From Tropicibacter sp. Alg240-R139 (GTDB lineage Bacteria; Pseudomonadota; Alphaproteobacteria; Rhodobacterales; Rhodobacteraceae): a stretch of DNA of 64,000 nt. The notes under the pieces were generated by a model. That model worked only from the letters and a program-made list of their open reading frames with translations, was not told the origin of the DNA and ran no database searches. How positions within the stretch are numbered: position 1 is the stretch's first letter; the number at the start of each line of letters is the position of its first letter. The position numbers and the translations under genes are program-made. The DNA lies in contig NZ_UNRA01000002.1 of assembly GCF_900537075.1 (NCBI RefSeq), positions 1,013,228 to 1,077,227 of the forward strand, read 5' to 3'. Shown in pieces: positions 44,608 to 53,817 of the stretch.

Positions 44608-45944
44608 CCAACTACACCGCCAAAAGACTGCCCCGGCAAACGGGCCCGGCAGGATGGAATGCCATCTTGCCGGAACAACCCCCGCTGCCGGTACTAGAAA
44701 AGGATATGACCGTCGACATCACGGTGATCGGTGGCGGATTTACCGGGCTGTCCACTGCGCGGCGGCTGCATCAGCTTGACCCCAACCTGAAGATCGCATT
44801 GGTCGAGGCCGGGCGGTTTGCAGACAGCTCGGCAGGGCGCAATTCGGGTTTCATGATCGACCTGCCCCATGATCTGTCTTCTGACAACTACGCGGGTGAT
44901 GGGCCAGAGGTGGACAGAGCAGAGATTGCTTTGAACAGGCAGGCCATTGGATTTGCCAAAGAGGTCGCCGCAGACTGCCAAATGCCGGATGAGATTTTTG
45001 ATCCGTGCGGCAAATACAATGCGGCTGCGACACGGGCAGGCGACAGGCACAATCGGGAGTATGCCGACCATCTGCGGCAATTGGGGGAGCCTTGCGAGTT
45101 TCTCGACAAAGCGCAGATCGAAGAGGTCACCGGCAGTCCGCACTATACTTCGGGCGTGTTTTGTCCCGGCACGGTGATGCTGCAGCCGGCGGGCTATATT
45201 CGCGGGCTCTCGCAGCTGCTGGCGCGGCAGATCGCAGTCTTTGAGAACACACCCGCAACCGGGTTTGAACGGAAGGGCAACGGATGGCAGGTGAGCACCC
45301 CCAAGGGCAGGATCGCCACCGGTACCGTCGTGCTGGCCAATAACGGGCATCTAGAGAGTTTCGGGTTTTTTCAACGCCAGCTGATGCACATTTGCCTCTA
45401 CGCCTCGATAACCGAGCAGCTGACCGGCGAGCAGGTCCAATCACTTGGTGGCCAGCCCAGATGGGGTGTCACGCCTGCTGATCCCATGGGCACCTCGGTT
45501 CGGCGTATTTCAGGCAGCTATGGCGACCGCATCCTGATCCGAACCTGCGCCAGCTTTCATCCTACCATCGAAACCAGCCCCATGCGCGTGCGCAACGCGG
45601 GCTGGGTGCATGACCGCAAGTTCACTGAACGTTTCCCGCACCTGCCAAATGTGGGGATGGAACATCGGTGGGCCGGGATGCTGTGCCTCAGCCGCAATGG
45701 GTCCGCCGCTTTTGGCGAGTTGGATCAGGGCGTCTACTCTGCGTGCTGCCAGAACGGATTGGGCACAGCGCGGGGAACCCTGCAAGGCATGGGTATTGCC
45801 GAGCTGATTGTGCAGGGGAAATCAGACATTTCCGATCATTTTCTGGCTCAGCCCGAGTTGCCGAAACTGCCGCCCGAACCTTTGGCTGCATTGGGCGCCA
45901 ATACCTATCTGATGTGGAAGGAATGGCGCTCGGGCAAGGAGTAA
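44604..45944 (+). CDS. FAD-dependent DAO-family oxidoreductase (PuuB/OrdL-like)
   Basis: 446 residues with a TTG start overlapping the ALDH stop (TTGA). Rossmann FAD motif DITVIGGGFTGLSTARRL, then the SSAGRNSGFMI loop typical of gamma-glutamylputrescine-oxidase-like proteins, and a C-terminal FAD loop GLGTARGTLQGMGIAELI. Members oxidise secondary amines or amino acids; here a D-hydroxyproline- or N-methyl-amino-acid-like substrate is plausible. Converges on the SDR genes five bases away. Confidence 0.87.
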   Translation: MTNYTAKRLPRQTGPAGWNAILPEQPPLPVLEKDMTVDITVIGGGFTGLSTARRLHQLDPNLKIALVEAGRFADSSAGRNSGFMIDLPHDLSSDNYAGDGPEVDRAEIALNRQAIGFAKEVAADCQMPDEIFDPCGKYNAAATRAGDRHNREYADHLRQLGEPCEFLDKAQIEEVTGSPHYTSGVFCPGTVMLQPAGYIRGLSQLLARQIAVFENTPATGFERKGNGWQVSTPKGRIATGTVVLANNGHLESFGFFQRQLMHICLYASITEQLTGEQVQSLGGQPRWGVTPADPMGTSVRRISGSYGDRILIRTCASFHPTIETSPMRVRNAGWVHDRKFTERFPHLPNVGMEHRWAGMLCLSRNGSAAFGELDQGVYSACCQNGLGTARGTLQGMGIAELIVQGKSDISDHFLAQPELPKLPPEPLAALGANTYLMWKEWRSGKE

Positions 45945-45949
45945 GGGCG

Positions 45950-46684
45950 TCAGGGCAGGCTGAGCTGTGTCATACGGCCGCCGTCCACGGTGTAAACCTG
46001 ACCGGTGATAAAGCCTGCATCTGCCGAGGCAAGGAAAGCAACGAGGGCGGCGATCTCTTCGGGTTTGCCAGTGCGGGCAATTGGATGGACACCTGCTATA
46101 TCGCGGCGAAAGGCTTGGGGATCAGGCATGTTGTCGATGAAATTCTCGTTCAGTTCGGTGTCGATCCAGCCTGGCGCGACGGCATTGCAGCGGATGCATT
46201 CGGGCCCGTGATCCACGGCGACCGCACGCGTCATCCCGTGCAGCCCAGCTTTAGAGGCGCAATAGGCTGCGTGGCCGGGGTTGCTCCCCAGCCCCTCGAT
46301 GGAACCAATATTGACGATATTGCCCTTGGTGTCGCGCAGGTGAGGCAGGGCGGCCTGGATCATCAGGAACGGCGCGGTGAGGTTGATGGTGAGCGTCCTG
46401 TTCCAATCAGCAAGGCTCATGTCCTCGACGCGGGCCTCTTGCATCATGCCCGCGTTGTTCACAAGCATGTCGAGACGGCCCGTTTGAGCGATCATGTCAG
46501 AGATCACATTACCTGGCGCACTTGGGTCCACGAAATCAGCAGTGACATGTTCAAATTCGGGGTCAATGCCGCGTTGTGCTGTGAAGACACGCGCGCCTTC
46601 GTCACGCAGCCGTCGGGCGATGGCTTGCCCGATGCCGCTGCGTCCGCCAGTGACCAAAGCGACCATGTTTTTGAACCGCTTCAT
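45950..46684 (-). CDS. SDR-family oxidoreductase 1
   Basis: 244 residues. Cofactor motif TGGRSGIGQAIARRL, NNAG block, Tyr-Lys in YCASKAGLHGM, and the C-terminal ITGQVYTVDGG. Classical SDR acting on a hydroxy or keto group. Last of the mttB-hpbD-SDR-SDR operon, coupled to SDR 2 by ATGA. Confidence 0.9.
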   Translation of the reverse strand: MKRFKNMVALVTGGRSGIGQAIARRLRDEGARVFTAQRGIDPEFEHVTADFVDPSAPGNVISDMIAQTGRLDMLVNNAGMMQEARVEDMSLADWNRTLTINLTAPFLMIQAALPHLRDTKGNIVNIGSIEGLGSNPGHAAYCASKAGLHGMTRAVAVDHGPECIRCNAVAPGWIDTELNENFIDNMPDPQAFRRDIAGVHPIARTGKPEEIAALVAFLASADAGFITGQVYTVDGGRMTQLSLP

Positions 46685-47415
46685 GAGACCGGCTTACCCC
46701 CGTTCACTTCGATCAAGGCACCACACACGTAGCGCGCGGCGTCTGAGGCCAGAAACAGCACCACATCCGCGATGTCTTCGGGCTCGGCGATCCGGCCCAG
46801 AGGTACCGATTGGCCCAGTTCCGCGACGGCTGTGTCAGGATCAAAGCCACGCTTTTCGAACCCACTGCGCAGCATGGGTGTGTTCACCTCATTCGGGCAG
46901 ACCGCGTTGATGCGGATGCCTTGAGGCGCATGATCCATGCCCATGCATTGGGTCAGCGAGGCAATCGCCGCCTTGGTCATGCAATAGAGCGCGTGGTTCG
47001 GCCCCGGCGCTGTGGCACCCCAGCAAGAGGCTGTGTTAACGATTGCACCGCCGCCGGTTTCCGCCATCAGCGGGATCGCGGCGCGGCAGATGCGAAAGGG
47101 CGCCTCGACATTGACCCCCATCGACAACTGCCAATCCGCGTCCGAGGCCTCGGTCACCGGTCCGCGCGTGATGACGCCCGCGTTGTTGATTACGATGTTC
47201 AGACCGCCAAGCGCTGCTATGGCGGCGGCAGGTAATCCGTCTGCATACTTCGCATCCAGCAGATCGCCGGGCAGATGAGCGTCAGCTTCGAAATGATCTG
47301 TCACACGATCAGCCACCGCGACCTGCGCCCCGGCGGCGCGCAAGCGGTTGACGATTGCGGTTCCGATGCCGCCTGCGCCGCCGGTAACGAGGGCGCGTTT
47401 TCCCTGAAACTCCAT
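46681..47415 (-). CDS. SDR-family oxidoreductase 2
   Basis: 244 residues from ATG 47415, just downstream of AGGAGG; the longer open frame would run into hpbD. Cofactor motif TGGAGGIGTAIVNRL, NNAG block, YCMTKAAIASL with Tyr and Lys, and CGALIEVNGG. The two SDRs are paralogues in tandem. Sixteen bases separate it from hpbD. Confidence 0.9.
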   Translation of the reverse strand: MEFQGKRALVTGGAGGIGTAIVNRLRAAGAQVAVADRVTDHFEADAHLPGDLLDAKYADGLPAAAIAALGGLNIVINNAGVITRGPVTEASDADWQLSMGVNVEAPFRICRAAIPLMAETGGGAIVNTASCWGATAPGPNHALYCMTKAAIASLTQCMGMDHAPQGIRINAVCPNEVNTPMLRSGFEKRGFDPDTAVAELGQSVPLGRIAEPEDIADVVLFLASDAARYVCGALIEVNGGKPVS

Positions 47416-47431
47416 GCTCGACCTCCTGCTG

Positions 47432-48535
47432 TCAGAATGCTGCGACCGGCGACCCGAACAGGGTTTCATCCGGTGTGACCCCTAAACCTGGACCGCGTGG
47501 AACCGAGATGTGCCCACCTTCGACGCGGATACCATTCTCGGGATCATAGTGCCCTTCAATATATGGCGCGGCCAACCAAACTCCTTCGAGCAGATCGGGA
47601 CGGACTGTGGCACCGATATGAGTACAGGCAGCTGCAATGATGTCGCCGCCCCAATTGTCATCGCAGGTGTGCGGCAGGTTGCGTGCCTCACAAATATCGC
47701 GGAAGGCGCGCATCGGGTGCAGACCGCCGATGCGGGTGACCTTCATCCCGAACCCATCGACCAATCCGGTTCCGGCGGCGGTGATGACGGTATTCAGCGA
47801 CGTGCTGCTTTCATCCATGTAAAGGCCATGGGTGATCTGAGGACGGATCTTTTGAAGATCCTCAATTGTGTTGCAGGGCTGTTCCATGATGAAGGGAATG
47901 TCTGGACACTCCCGGCTGACCCGCAGCGCGTCGCGGGTGGTCCAGCCTCGGTTGCCATCGACGGCCAGGCGCATGCCCGATCCTTTGACGACCTCCCAGA
48001 CCCTGCGGATGACCTCGATATCAATCTCGACGGGGCGTCCGCCAACCTTGATCTGTAGGCGGGGGTATCCCTCGGCCATTTTTTCTGCCGCCAGCTGCGC
48101 AATGTCGTCTGGCGTTCCCACACCGGTGGCATAGTAGGATGGCACGCGAGACGTCGCTGCCCCCCCCAACAACTCGGACACGCTGATGCCAAAGTGCTTG
48201 CCCAGAAGATCGTGCGCCGCGATGTCGATGGCCGCCTTGGCGTAATTGTGCCCGGTCAGCAACCCGTCCATCGCGCGGTGTAATGTGAGCGGTGCCACCT
48301 CTACCCCGATCAAATCGGGGGTCATCTGGATCAGCGCCGCTTGCGCACCGGCGGCATGCGCTTCGGCATATGTGGGTCCAACGGGACAGGTTTCGCCCCA
48401 ACCGATCAGACCGGTGTCCGAGACAAGTTTTACCAGCGTGGTGTCCAATGCCCAAACCTGCGCCTTGGCCATCGTGTAGGGGCCGTTTCGAACCGGCAGG
48501 TCGTGTTGATAGATGTATATTTCGGCGATCTTCAA
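47432..48535 (-). CDS. hpbD: 4-hydroxyproline betaine 2-epimerase (enolase superfamily)
   Basis: 367 residues, TTG start with GAGGG upstream. A mandelate-racemase-subgroup protein: acid/base Lys163 in RLQIKVGGR and Lys265 in FGMKVTR, metal ligands Asp193 (VDGNR), Glu218 (EQPCNT) and Asp241 (MDES). Its full sequence resembles, as I remember it, Pelagibaca bermudensis HpbD, which epimerises trans-4-hydroxy-L-proline betaine and proline betaine. That pathway then N-demethylates and degrades the product. Here the gene follows an MttB-family methyltransferase instead of Rieske demethylase genes. Confidence 0.85.
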   Translation of the reverse strand: MKIAEIYIYQHDLPVRNGPYTMAKAQVWALDTTLVKLVSDTGLIGWGETCPVGPTYAEAHAAGAQAALIQMTPDLIGVEVAPLTLHRAMDGLLTGHNYAKAAIDIAAHDLLGKHFGISVSELLGGAATSRVPSYYATGVGTPDDIAQLAAEKMAEGYPRLQIKVGGRPVEIDIEVIRRVWEVVKGSGMRLAVDGNRGWTTRDALRVSRECPDIPFIMEQPCNTIEDLQKIRPQITHGLYMDESSTSLNTVITAAGTGLVDGFGMKVTRIGGLHPMRAFRDICEARNLPHTCDDNWGGDIIAAACTHIGATVRPDLLEGVWLAAPYIEGHYDPENGIRVEGGHISVPRGPGLGVTPDETLFGSPVAAF

Positions 48536-48555
48536 GGGGTGCCCTCAAGAAAATA

Positions 48556-48583
48556 AGCCCGCCCTAGAAAGGGGCGAGCCAGT
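48556..48583 (-). terminator. Hairpin between mttB and hpbD
   Basis: AGCCCGCCC (48556-48564) pairs with GGGCGAGCC (48572-48580) with two wobble pairs and a seven-base loop. On the minus-strand transcript it is followed by UAUUUUC. It is a weak terminator or processing site that could lower expression of the genes after mttB. Confidence 0.5.
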
Positions 48584-48596
48584 AGGGGGGAGTGAA

Positions 48597-50153
48597 TTAG
48601 TAGTGTTGGTTCAGCTCGTCGGCTGCCGGGATCTCGCGCTCGCGCCGGGCGATGTAGTCCAGCAGCTCCTCGTTCTTGGCGATGTCGAGGGTTGGTTCCT
48701 GGTATTCCGACAACAGCTTGCGGGCGTGGTTCAGAGCGCGCTCAGTGATTTCGACGCTACCTTCGGCCGCCCATTGCTCGATCGAGTTGTTGTCGAACAT
48801 GTCGGGCATGAAGAACGCCTCTTGGAAGTTTTCCTGCGTGTGGGGGTGGCCGAGATAGTGCCCACCCGGCCCGACGTCCGGCACTGCGGACAGAGCTTGA
48901 TCGAAGTCGCCCCATTTCGGGCCTTCGGCCATGCGATAGGCCATCGCGCATTGTTCTGCGTCGACGATGAATTTGGCCGTAGAACAATGCATCCCGGCCT
49001 CGTTCCAGCCGGCGCTGTGCCAGATGTAGTTCGCCCCGGCGTGCATCACGGCCTGCAAGGTTGTCGCGCTTTCGTAACCGGCTTGCGCGTCGAATGTCTT
49101 GGCCCCACCAAGCGTGTTCGAGGTGCGCCAAGGGACGCCGTAGTAACGGGCCATCTGTCCGATCATGAAGTTCATCAGGCTGATTTCGGGCGTGCCGGCC
49201 ATCGGCGCACCGGATTTCATCGAAACGGTCGACAGATAGTGACCGTAAATCGCAGGCGCACCTTTGCGGATCACCTGCGTGTAGGCCAATGCGCTCAGCG
49301 CCTCGGCGTTCAATTGCGCGACGGTTGCGGGAACGCTTGCGGGCGTATTGGCGCCACCCAGAACAAAGGGCGAGCACAGCACCGGTTGATTACGGCGACA
49401 GAAGGCGCGCATCGCGCCCAACATCGTCTCGTCCCACACCAGCGGTGAATTGCCGTTGCAGTTGCCGGTGGTCACGGGGTGCGTTTCCAGGAATTCCTCG
49501 CCGAACAGGATGGCGCACATGTCCAGCACGTCTTCGGCGTTCTTGGGCGAGGTGGTCATGCCCATGAACGTTTTGTCGGAATGTTTCATTGATGAATAGG
49601 TGATGCGCAGGTGGCGCTGGCTGATTGGGTGATCGTAGGGTTCCACGATGTGGTGAGCTGAGGAATGCAGCGCGGGCATCATGTGGCTCAGCTTATGGAA
49701 CATTGCCAGATCATCGAGCGTCGGGTTGCGCCGCACGTCATCCAGATCACGCAGGAAGGGCGCGCCTGTCATGGGGACAAAGATCGAATGTCGCCCACCA
49801 AGGCGCACATTCTTTTTCGGATCGCGGGCGTGATACGTGAAGTCGGATGGGATCGTGGCAATCAGTTCGCGGACCAATCCGCGATCCAGAAACACAAGCT
49901 CTCCTTCGACCTTGGCACCGGCATTTTTCCAGTCTTCCAACGCAATAGGGTCGCGGAACTGGACCCCCACGTTTTCCAGGATGTGCATCGAAGCGCTGTC
50001 GATGCGCTCGACCTGACTGCCGTCCATTACCTCACACAGCGCAATAGTCGCGGTCAGGCCGGGTAACATGTCGACTTTCGGGGCTGTGCGCAGGGCACGG
50101 CGGGCTTGCCTGCCACCCGAACGGGTGCGCGGTGCGGTGGCGAGTTGTGTCAT
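48597..50153 (-). CDS. MttB-superfamily methyltransferase, non-pyrrolysine
   Basis: 518 residues from ATG 50153; the frame is open to 50294 but the family starts here. Trimethylamine-methyltransferase fold: FLDRGLVRELIATIP, GRHSIFVPMTG, RHLRITYSSMKHSDKTFMGM, TGNCNGNSPLVWDETMLGAM, and a long TIM-barrel C-terminal part. There is no in-frame amber codon, so it does not use pyrrolysine. Such members demethylate glycine betaine, proline betaine, carnitine or similar quaternary amines onto a corrinoid protein. Proximity to hpbD points to (hydroxy)proline betaine. No corrinoid protein or reactivase is in the window. Confidence 0.85.
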   Translation of the reverse strand: MTQLATAPRTRSGGRQARRALRTAPKVDMLPGLTATIALCEVMDGSQVERIDSASMHILENVGVQFRDPIALEDWKNAGAKVEGELVFLDRGLVRELIATIPSDFTYHARDPKKNVRLGGRHSIFVPMTGAPFLRDLDDVRRNPTLDDLAMFHKLSHMMPALHSSAHHIVEPYDHPISQRHLRITYSSMKHSDKTFMGMTTSPKNAEDVLDMCAILFGEEFLETHPVTTGNCNGNSPLVWDETMLGAMRAFCRRNQPVLCSPFVLGGANTPASVPATVAQLNAEALSALAYTQVIRKGAPAIYGHYLSTVSMKSGAPMAGTPEISLMNFMIGQMARYYGVPWRTSNTLGGAKTFDAQAGYESATTLQAVMHAGANYIWHSAGWNEAGMHCSTAKFIVDAEQCAMAYRMAEGPKWGDFDQALSAVPDVGPGGHYLGHPHTQENFQEAFFMPDMFDNNSIEQWAAEGSVEITERALNHARKLLSEYQEPTLDIAKNEELLDYIARREREIPAADELNQHY

Positions 50154-50294
50154 GGCGACGATCTCCTGTTTGGATGTAGGATGCCTGTCGCAAGGACCAC
50201 TTGGCGTGTAGGTTTCCGATATGTGAATGCAGAAACCGACATGTCTTCGAACGGGACCGGCAAAAACCGCCGCTCCCGTGTCGTGTTTGTACAA

Positions 50295-50480
50295 TCAGCG
50301 TTTTCCGGCCGCGATCCAGTCGAGAATCAGAGTGCAGAAGGGAATTGCCAGACTGGCCAGAATGCCCTGACCCACAGTGGCGTATTGCAGGGCTTCGCGC
50401 ACATCCTCGTCCAGACATTTGGCACCGATCAGCGGGGCGACAACCACCATGGCCAATGACAGAAGGATGGTTTTGCTGTG
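50295..50480 (-). pseudogene. 3' remnant of a membrane-protein gene
   Basis: Read on the minus strand, a frame closing at 50295 encodes about 60 residues that look like a real protein end: KTILLSLAMVVVAPLIGAKC, DEDVREALQYATVGQGILA, then IPFCTLILDWIAAGKR. Two hydrophobic helices suggest a transporter or other membrane protein. No start exists, and the upstream part is lost next to the IS6-family remnant. Family not recognised. It lies just upstream of mttB on the same strand, so it may be a lost transporter of the betaine operon. Confidence 0.6.
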
Positions 50481-50522
50481 AGGTTTTGAGCCCTCCGAGC
50501 TGTTCCAGCAGTCGCTTGGGAG

Positions 50523-51192
50523 TTAGTCGGTGAGCTTAGAGAACTGCAGAGACGGACAGACTCCGGGCGTGAGTTGGTCTTTACGGATCATTTGCGCAAC
50601 CTCGATGCCTGCTAGAGTTGCTGAAGTTGAAACAAAAGACTTGAACCCGAACATTGGCCGAGTGCGTCTCTTGATGAAACGGTAGCCCTGTTCCACAATG
50701 TTGTTCAAATATTTTCGCCTCACCGTCTTGATCGGGATCAGACAACCAAGGCCTTTGATCACCTTTGTGCCCACTGTGTTGGCGCCACTTTTGTCGATGA
50801 CAATCTTTCTCGGATGGCCGTTAGCCTCTAGCATCCTGGCGAAGAACTTTGTGGTCACCGCTCTATTGCACAGCTCGGACAACATGAAATCAAGCGATTT
50901 TGCCGTATTTGTCGACGGCTCGATAGAGATAAACTCAAGCACCTTTCACTTTTATGTCGGTCTCGTCCATCCTCTAGGAAGGATCGCATGGTCCTCTGGA
51001 CCTGCGCGCTCCGCCGACAATAGCGTCTGAGTATCGCTTCACCCAGCGGTTCGGCGTAGTTTGATCAACCGATACGCCGCGTTCCGTCACAAATTTTTGC
51101 AGGCGACGATATGAAACGTCGTATCGAATATAAAAGAAAAGGGTAAAGAGGGTCACATCCTTCGGATACTGCGCGCCTTTGAAGGAGATCAT
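50523..51192 (-). pseudogene. Decayed IS6-family transposase
   Basis: The N-terminal part (50974-51192) reads FKGAQYPKDVTLFTLFFYIRYDVSYRRL and ERGVSVDQTTPNRWVKRYS. The C-terminal part (50523-50942), in another frame, reads VIDKSGANTVGTKVIKGLGC and EQGYRFIKRRTRPMFGFKSF. Both are IS6/IS26-type blocks with part of the DDE core. Between them the expected RMDETDIKVKG piece is present but broken by stops and a frameshift. The element is dead. I could not find clear terminal inverted repeats or a target duplication. Confidence 0.88.
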
Positions 51193-51254
51193 GAGCTGGC
51201 TTTCATCTGGTAACTACGGCTGGCAAACCACCACCCAGGGTACAGTGAAAAATC

Positions 51255-52697
51255 TCAACCTGAAAAATAGCCCAACCATCGCACCCAGACAAAGTGCAAT
51301 GGGGCAAACACAAGAATTCCAAGTGCGAAATAGCACAGCAGCAAACGGACCGCCTGACCGGAAGGTATTCGACCGATTGACAAGGTCAGCAACAGGGGCG
51401 GCACCAGATATGGAAAGGGCACGAGAACCCAGGTTTGAACCTGCGCCAGAAGTACAGATTCAACCGACCACCCGGTGGCAGTCGCCAGTTGTCCGGCCAG
51501 CGGAGTCATCACGCCGGGTGCTGTTGGAACGGTGGTGCCGACAGCAACCAGTGAACCTATGGCGGTCAGGGCGCCAAATATCGCTATGTTGTTGGTCAGG
51601 TTCGCCTGATGGAACATGGCGACCAGAGAACCACCGGCCCAAGTGCTGATGCCCGTCGCTGCGACTGCCGCGCCAAAGCCGATAACGCCTGCCACAAAGA
51701 AAATCGGAGCAATGTTGATCTTTTGGGGCAGATCTCCGACGGGAATGATGCCGACACCGGGTAGGGCACAAAACAGAGCGGCCCCCATCGCGACCCAGGC
51801 GGGAGCGATGCCGTACCAATAGTCGGTGATCCACATCAGAACAGTGAATGCAAGAACAACCGTCAGTCTGACCTGCGGTGCCGTCAACGGCTCGGCCTCG
51901 TCCACGGTTGTAACCTGTTCGGGTGGTTCATGAAAAAACCACCAGTTCAGCGCGATGGTGGCGGCGCAGCTGAATAGGCCAAGCACCGGGAAATTCACAA
52001 GGAAATAGTCGCTGTAGGTAAAGGTCACACCATAAAGACCCTCGGCCGAGCCTGACATCACCAAGTTTGGGACGTTTGAGGGTAGAATGGTAAAGGCAGG
52101 CAGGGATGTGCTCATCCCGGCGGTCAGAACCAGTCCTGCCTGTCCGTTCGACCCGGCCTGGAACCCAAGGCGTTTGGCAAGGTGAACAGCGATAGGGGCC
52201 ATCAGCACGACGCGCCCGATGGCTGTGGGTACGATGAAGGACAAGAGAAGTCCGGCCAGAGCGATCGTTGTTAGTGCACCTAGATAGCCTGGTGCAGACA
52301 AAGCCGCCAGCCGATGAACAAGCCAGTCTCCCAAACCGCTTTGAGTCACGGCGTGTCCGAGTACAAGCCCGCCGAAGATCAGCCACAGAGCGCTGGAATA
52401 GAACCCTGAGAATACGACATCGGGCGGCGCGATTGCCAAAAGCGAAGAGAGAAACAGAAAAAGCAACGAAGTGAAGAATTCGGGAACGACGCCAGTGATC
52501 CACAGGCCAAGGGTAAAGATCACAACGCCCAAAGCGCGTGACATTGCAGGATCGACGTCGAGCACAGAAACCCCACTCTGACCGGCAATCAACAACCCAA
52601 TCGCCACCAGGGATGTCAGCAGTGCAATCACCTTGGCGGGGCGCGGCCTGTTTTGAAGGACAAAAAAGTTAGGTTGGCGAACAGATAGCCTGGCCAT
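51255..52697 (-). CDS. SLC13/DASS-type anion transporter
   Basis: 480 residues from ATG 52697 with GAGAG upstream (a TTG at 52718 is possible). About twelve hydrophobic helices. Blocks of the divalent-anion/Na+ symporter family: SSLLAIAPPDVVFSGFYSSALWLIFGG, FIVPTAIGRVVLMAPIAVHLA, TSLPAFTILPSNVPNLVMSGSAEG, VGTTVPTAPGVMTPLAG. Probably imports a carboxylate or sulfonate. It lies upstream of the IS6 remnant on the same strand. Confidence 0.8.
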   Translation of the reverse strand: MARLSVRQPNFFVLQNRPRPAKVIALLTSLVAIGLLIAGQSGVSVLDVDPAMSRALGVVIFTLGLWITGVVPEFFTSLLFLFLSSLLAIAPPDVVFSGFYSSALWLIFGGLVLGHAVTQSGLGDWLVHRLAALSAPGYLGALTTIALAGLLLSFIVPTAIGRVVLMAPIAVHLAKRLGFQAGSNGQAGLVLTAGMSTSLPAFTILPSNVPNLVMSGSAEGLYGVTFTYSDYFLVNFPVLGLFSCAATIALNWWFFHEPPEQVTTVDEAEPLTAPQVRLTVVLAFTVLMWITDYWYGIAPAWVAMGAALFCALPGVGIIPVGDLPQKINIAPIFFVAGVIGFGAAVAATGISTWAGGSLVAMFHQANLTNNIAIFGALTAIGSLVAVGTTVPTAPGVMTPLAGQLATATGWSVESVLLAQVQTWVLVPFPYLVPPLLLTLSIGRIPSGQAVRLLLCYFALGILVFAPLHFVWVRWLGYFSG

Positions 52698-52820
52698 CGC
52701 GATCTCTCGATATGTCAATTGGATCGCGTCAGGATATCAATGGAATGTATTCAGTCCATTCATGGTCATTTATTAACGACATTAGAGATTCACATGTATT
52801 CGGTGGTCGCGAGAGGCGGT

Positions 52821-53738
52821 TTACAAACCTTTCATTAACTCCGGAACTTTGGCGGAGATTGCCGATATCCTGTTGCGCAACCACATATGCGCCGGGTCAT
52901 TGGTGCTGCGTTCGTGCCAGATCATAAAGATCGTCACGACGTTGCTTTTAAATGGCAAGGCGGCCACGCTCAGGCTGCTGAGTGTGTGAATTCGCATCAA
53001 GCTCATTTCGGTGGCGATCAGCCCGGTGCCTTTGACAAAGGGTGGAATCGCATTGAAATTCGGCACTGAAATCCGCGGCTCTTGGATTTGCGACGCTTCC
53101 AGATCAGTTATCACCTTGATCGAAGTGCCGCCCCCGGCAAACTGCACAGTCAAGTGATCGGCCTTGCGGTATTCGTCCCAAGTCGCTGGCGGATCTCGGA
53201 CCTCGGAGTCGTAAAAACACATCATCTCGCTTGTAAACAGAGGCTTTTGGAAAATGTCTGGCCCATCGGGTGGCAAGGGTGTCAGCGCCAGGTCGCACTG
53301 TGCCTCGCGCATCATGTTTACGGTGGGCTGTCCCGACGGGAGAAATCGGATGTTCACCGAAATCCCTTCTTCCCACGCCTCGCGCATTAACTGCGGGAAA
53401 ACCAAATCACGTTGCATGTCATTGGCGGCGACCACAAAGCGCATCTCTTCGGTTGTGGGGTCAAAGATGCGGTCATCAGTCAGGTTTTTCAGGCTATCGA
53501 GCGCCTTTTGCACCGGTTCTTTCAGGGCCAAGGCCGTCTCTGTGGGCATTAGTCCCTGGCCTGAGCGCACGAAAAGCGGGTCACCAAGGATCTTGCGCAG
53601 CCGCGACAGCGTGTGACTGACCGCAGGTTGTGTCACGCCCAATTGTTCGGCCGCAATCGAGACCGAGCTGTTTTCAAGAATTGCGAGGAAAGTCCGGAGG
53701 ATATGACCATCCAGGTCCAAGAAATTAGTTTTCTGCAT
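52821..53738 (-). CDS. LysR-family transcriptional regulator
   Basis: 305 residues. N-terminal HTH LRTFLAILENSSVSIAAEQLGVTQPAVSHTLSRLRKILGDPLFVR, followed by the periplasmic-binding-like effector domain (MRFVVAANDMQRDLVFPQLM, GQPTVNMMREAQCDLALTPL). Divergent from dctPQM (about 80 nt) and close to the SLC13 gene, so it most likely controls uptake genes on one or both sides. Confidence 0.92.
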   Translation of the reverse strand: MQKTNFLDLDGHILRTFLAILENSSVSIAAEQLGVTQPAVSHTLSRLRKILGDPLFVRSGQGLMPTETALALKEPVQKALDSLKNLTDDRIFDPTTEEMRFVVAANDMQRDLVFPQLMREAWEEGISVNIRFLPSGQPTVNMMREAQCDLALTPLPPDGPDIFQKPLFTSEMMCFYDSEVRDPPATWDEYRKADHLTVQFAGGGTSIKVITDLEASQIQEPRISVPNFNAIPPFVKGTGLIATEMSLMRIHTLSSLSVAALPFKSNVVTIFMIWHERSTNDPAHMWLRNRISAISAKVPELMKGL

Positions 53739-53817
53739 GAGATATATAAATACTCATAAATAGATTGAATGTCTAGCTGCGCGTACTCTGTGCTGACAAA
53801 TATGGCGGAGGAACGCA

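Noticed and set aside
48597-50294. Pyrrolysine-type MttB with a longer N-terminus
   Set aside because: No in-frame TAG occurs in the gene, and the residues before Met at 50153 do not look like the family.
50154-50459. Plus-strand 117-residue ORF upstream of mttB
   Set aside because: The minus strand in the same place encodes a believable membrane-protein end; the plus-strand reading is random.
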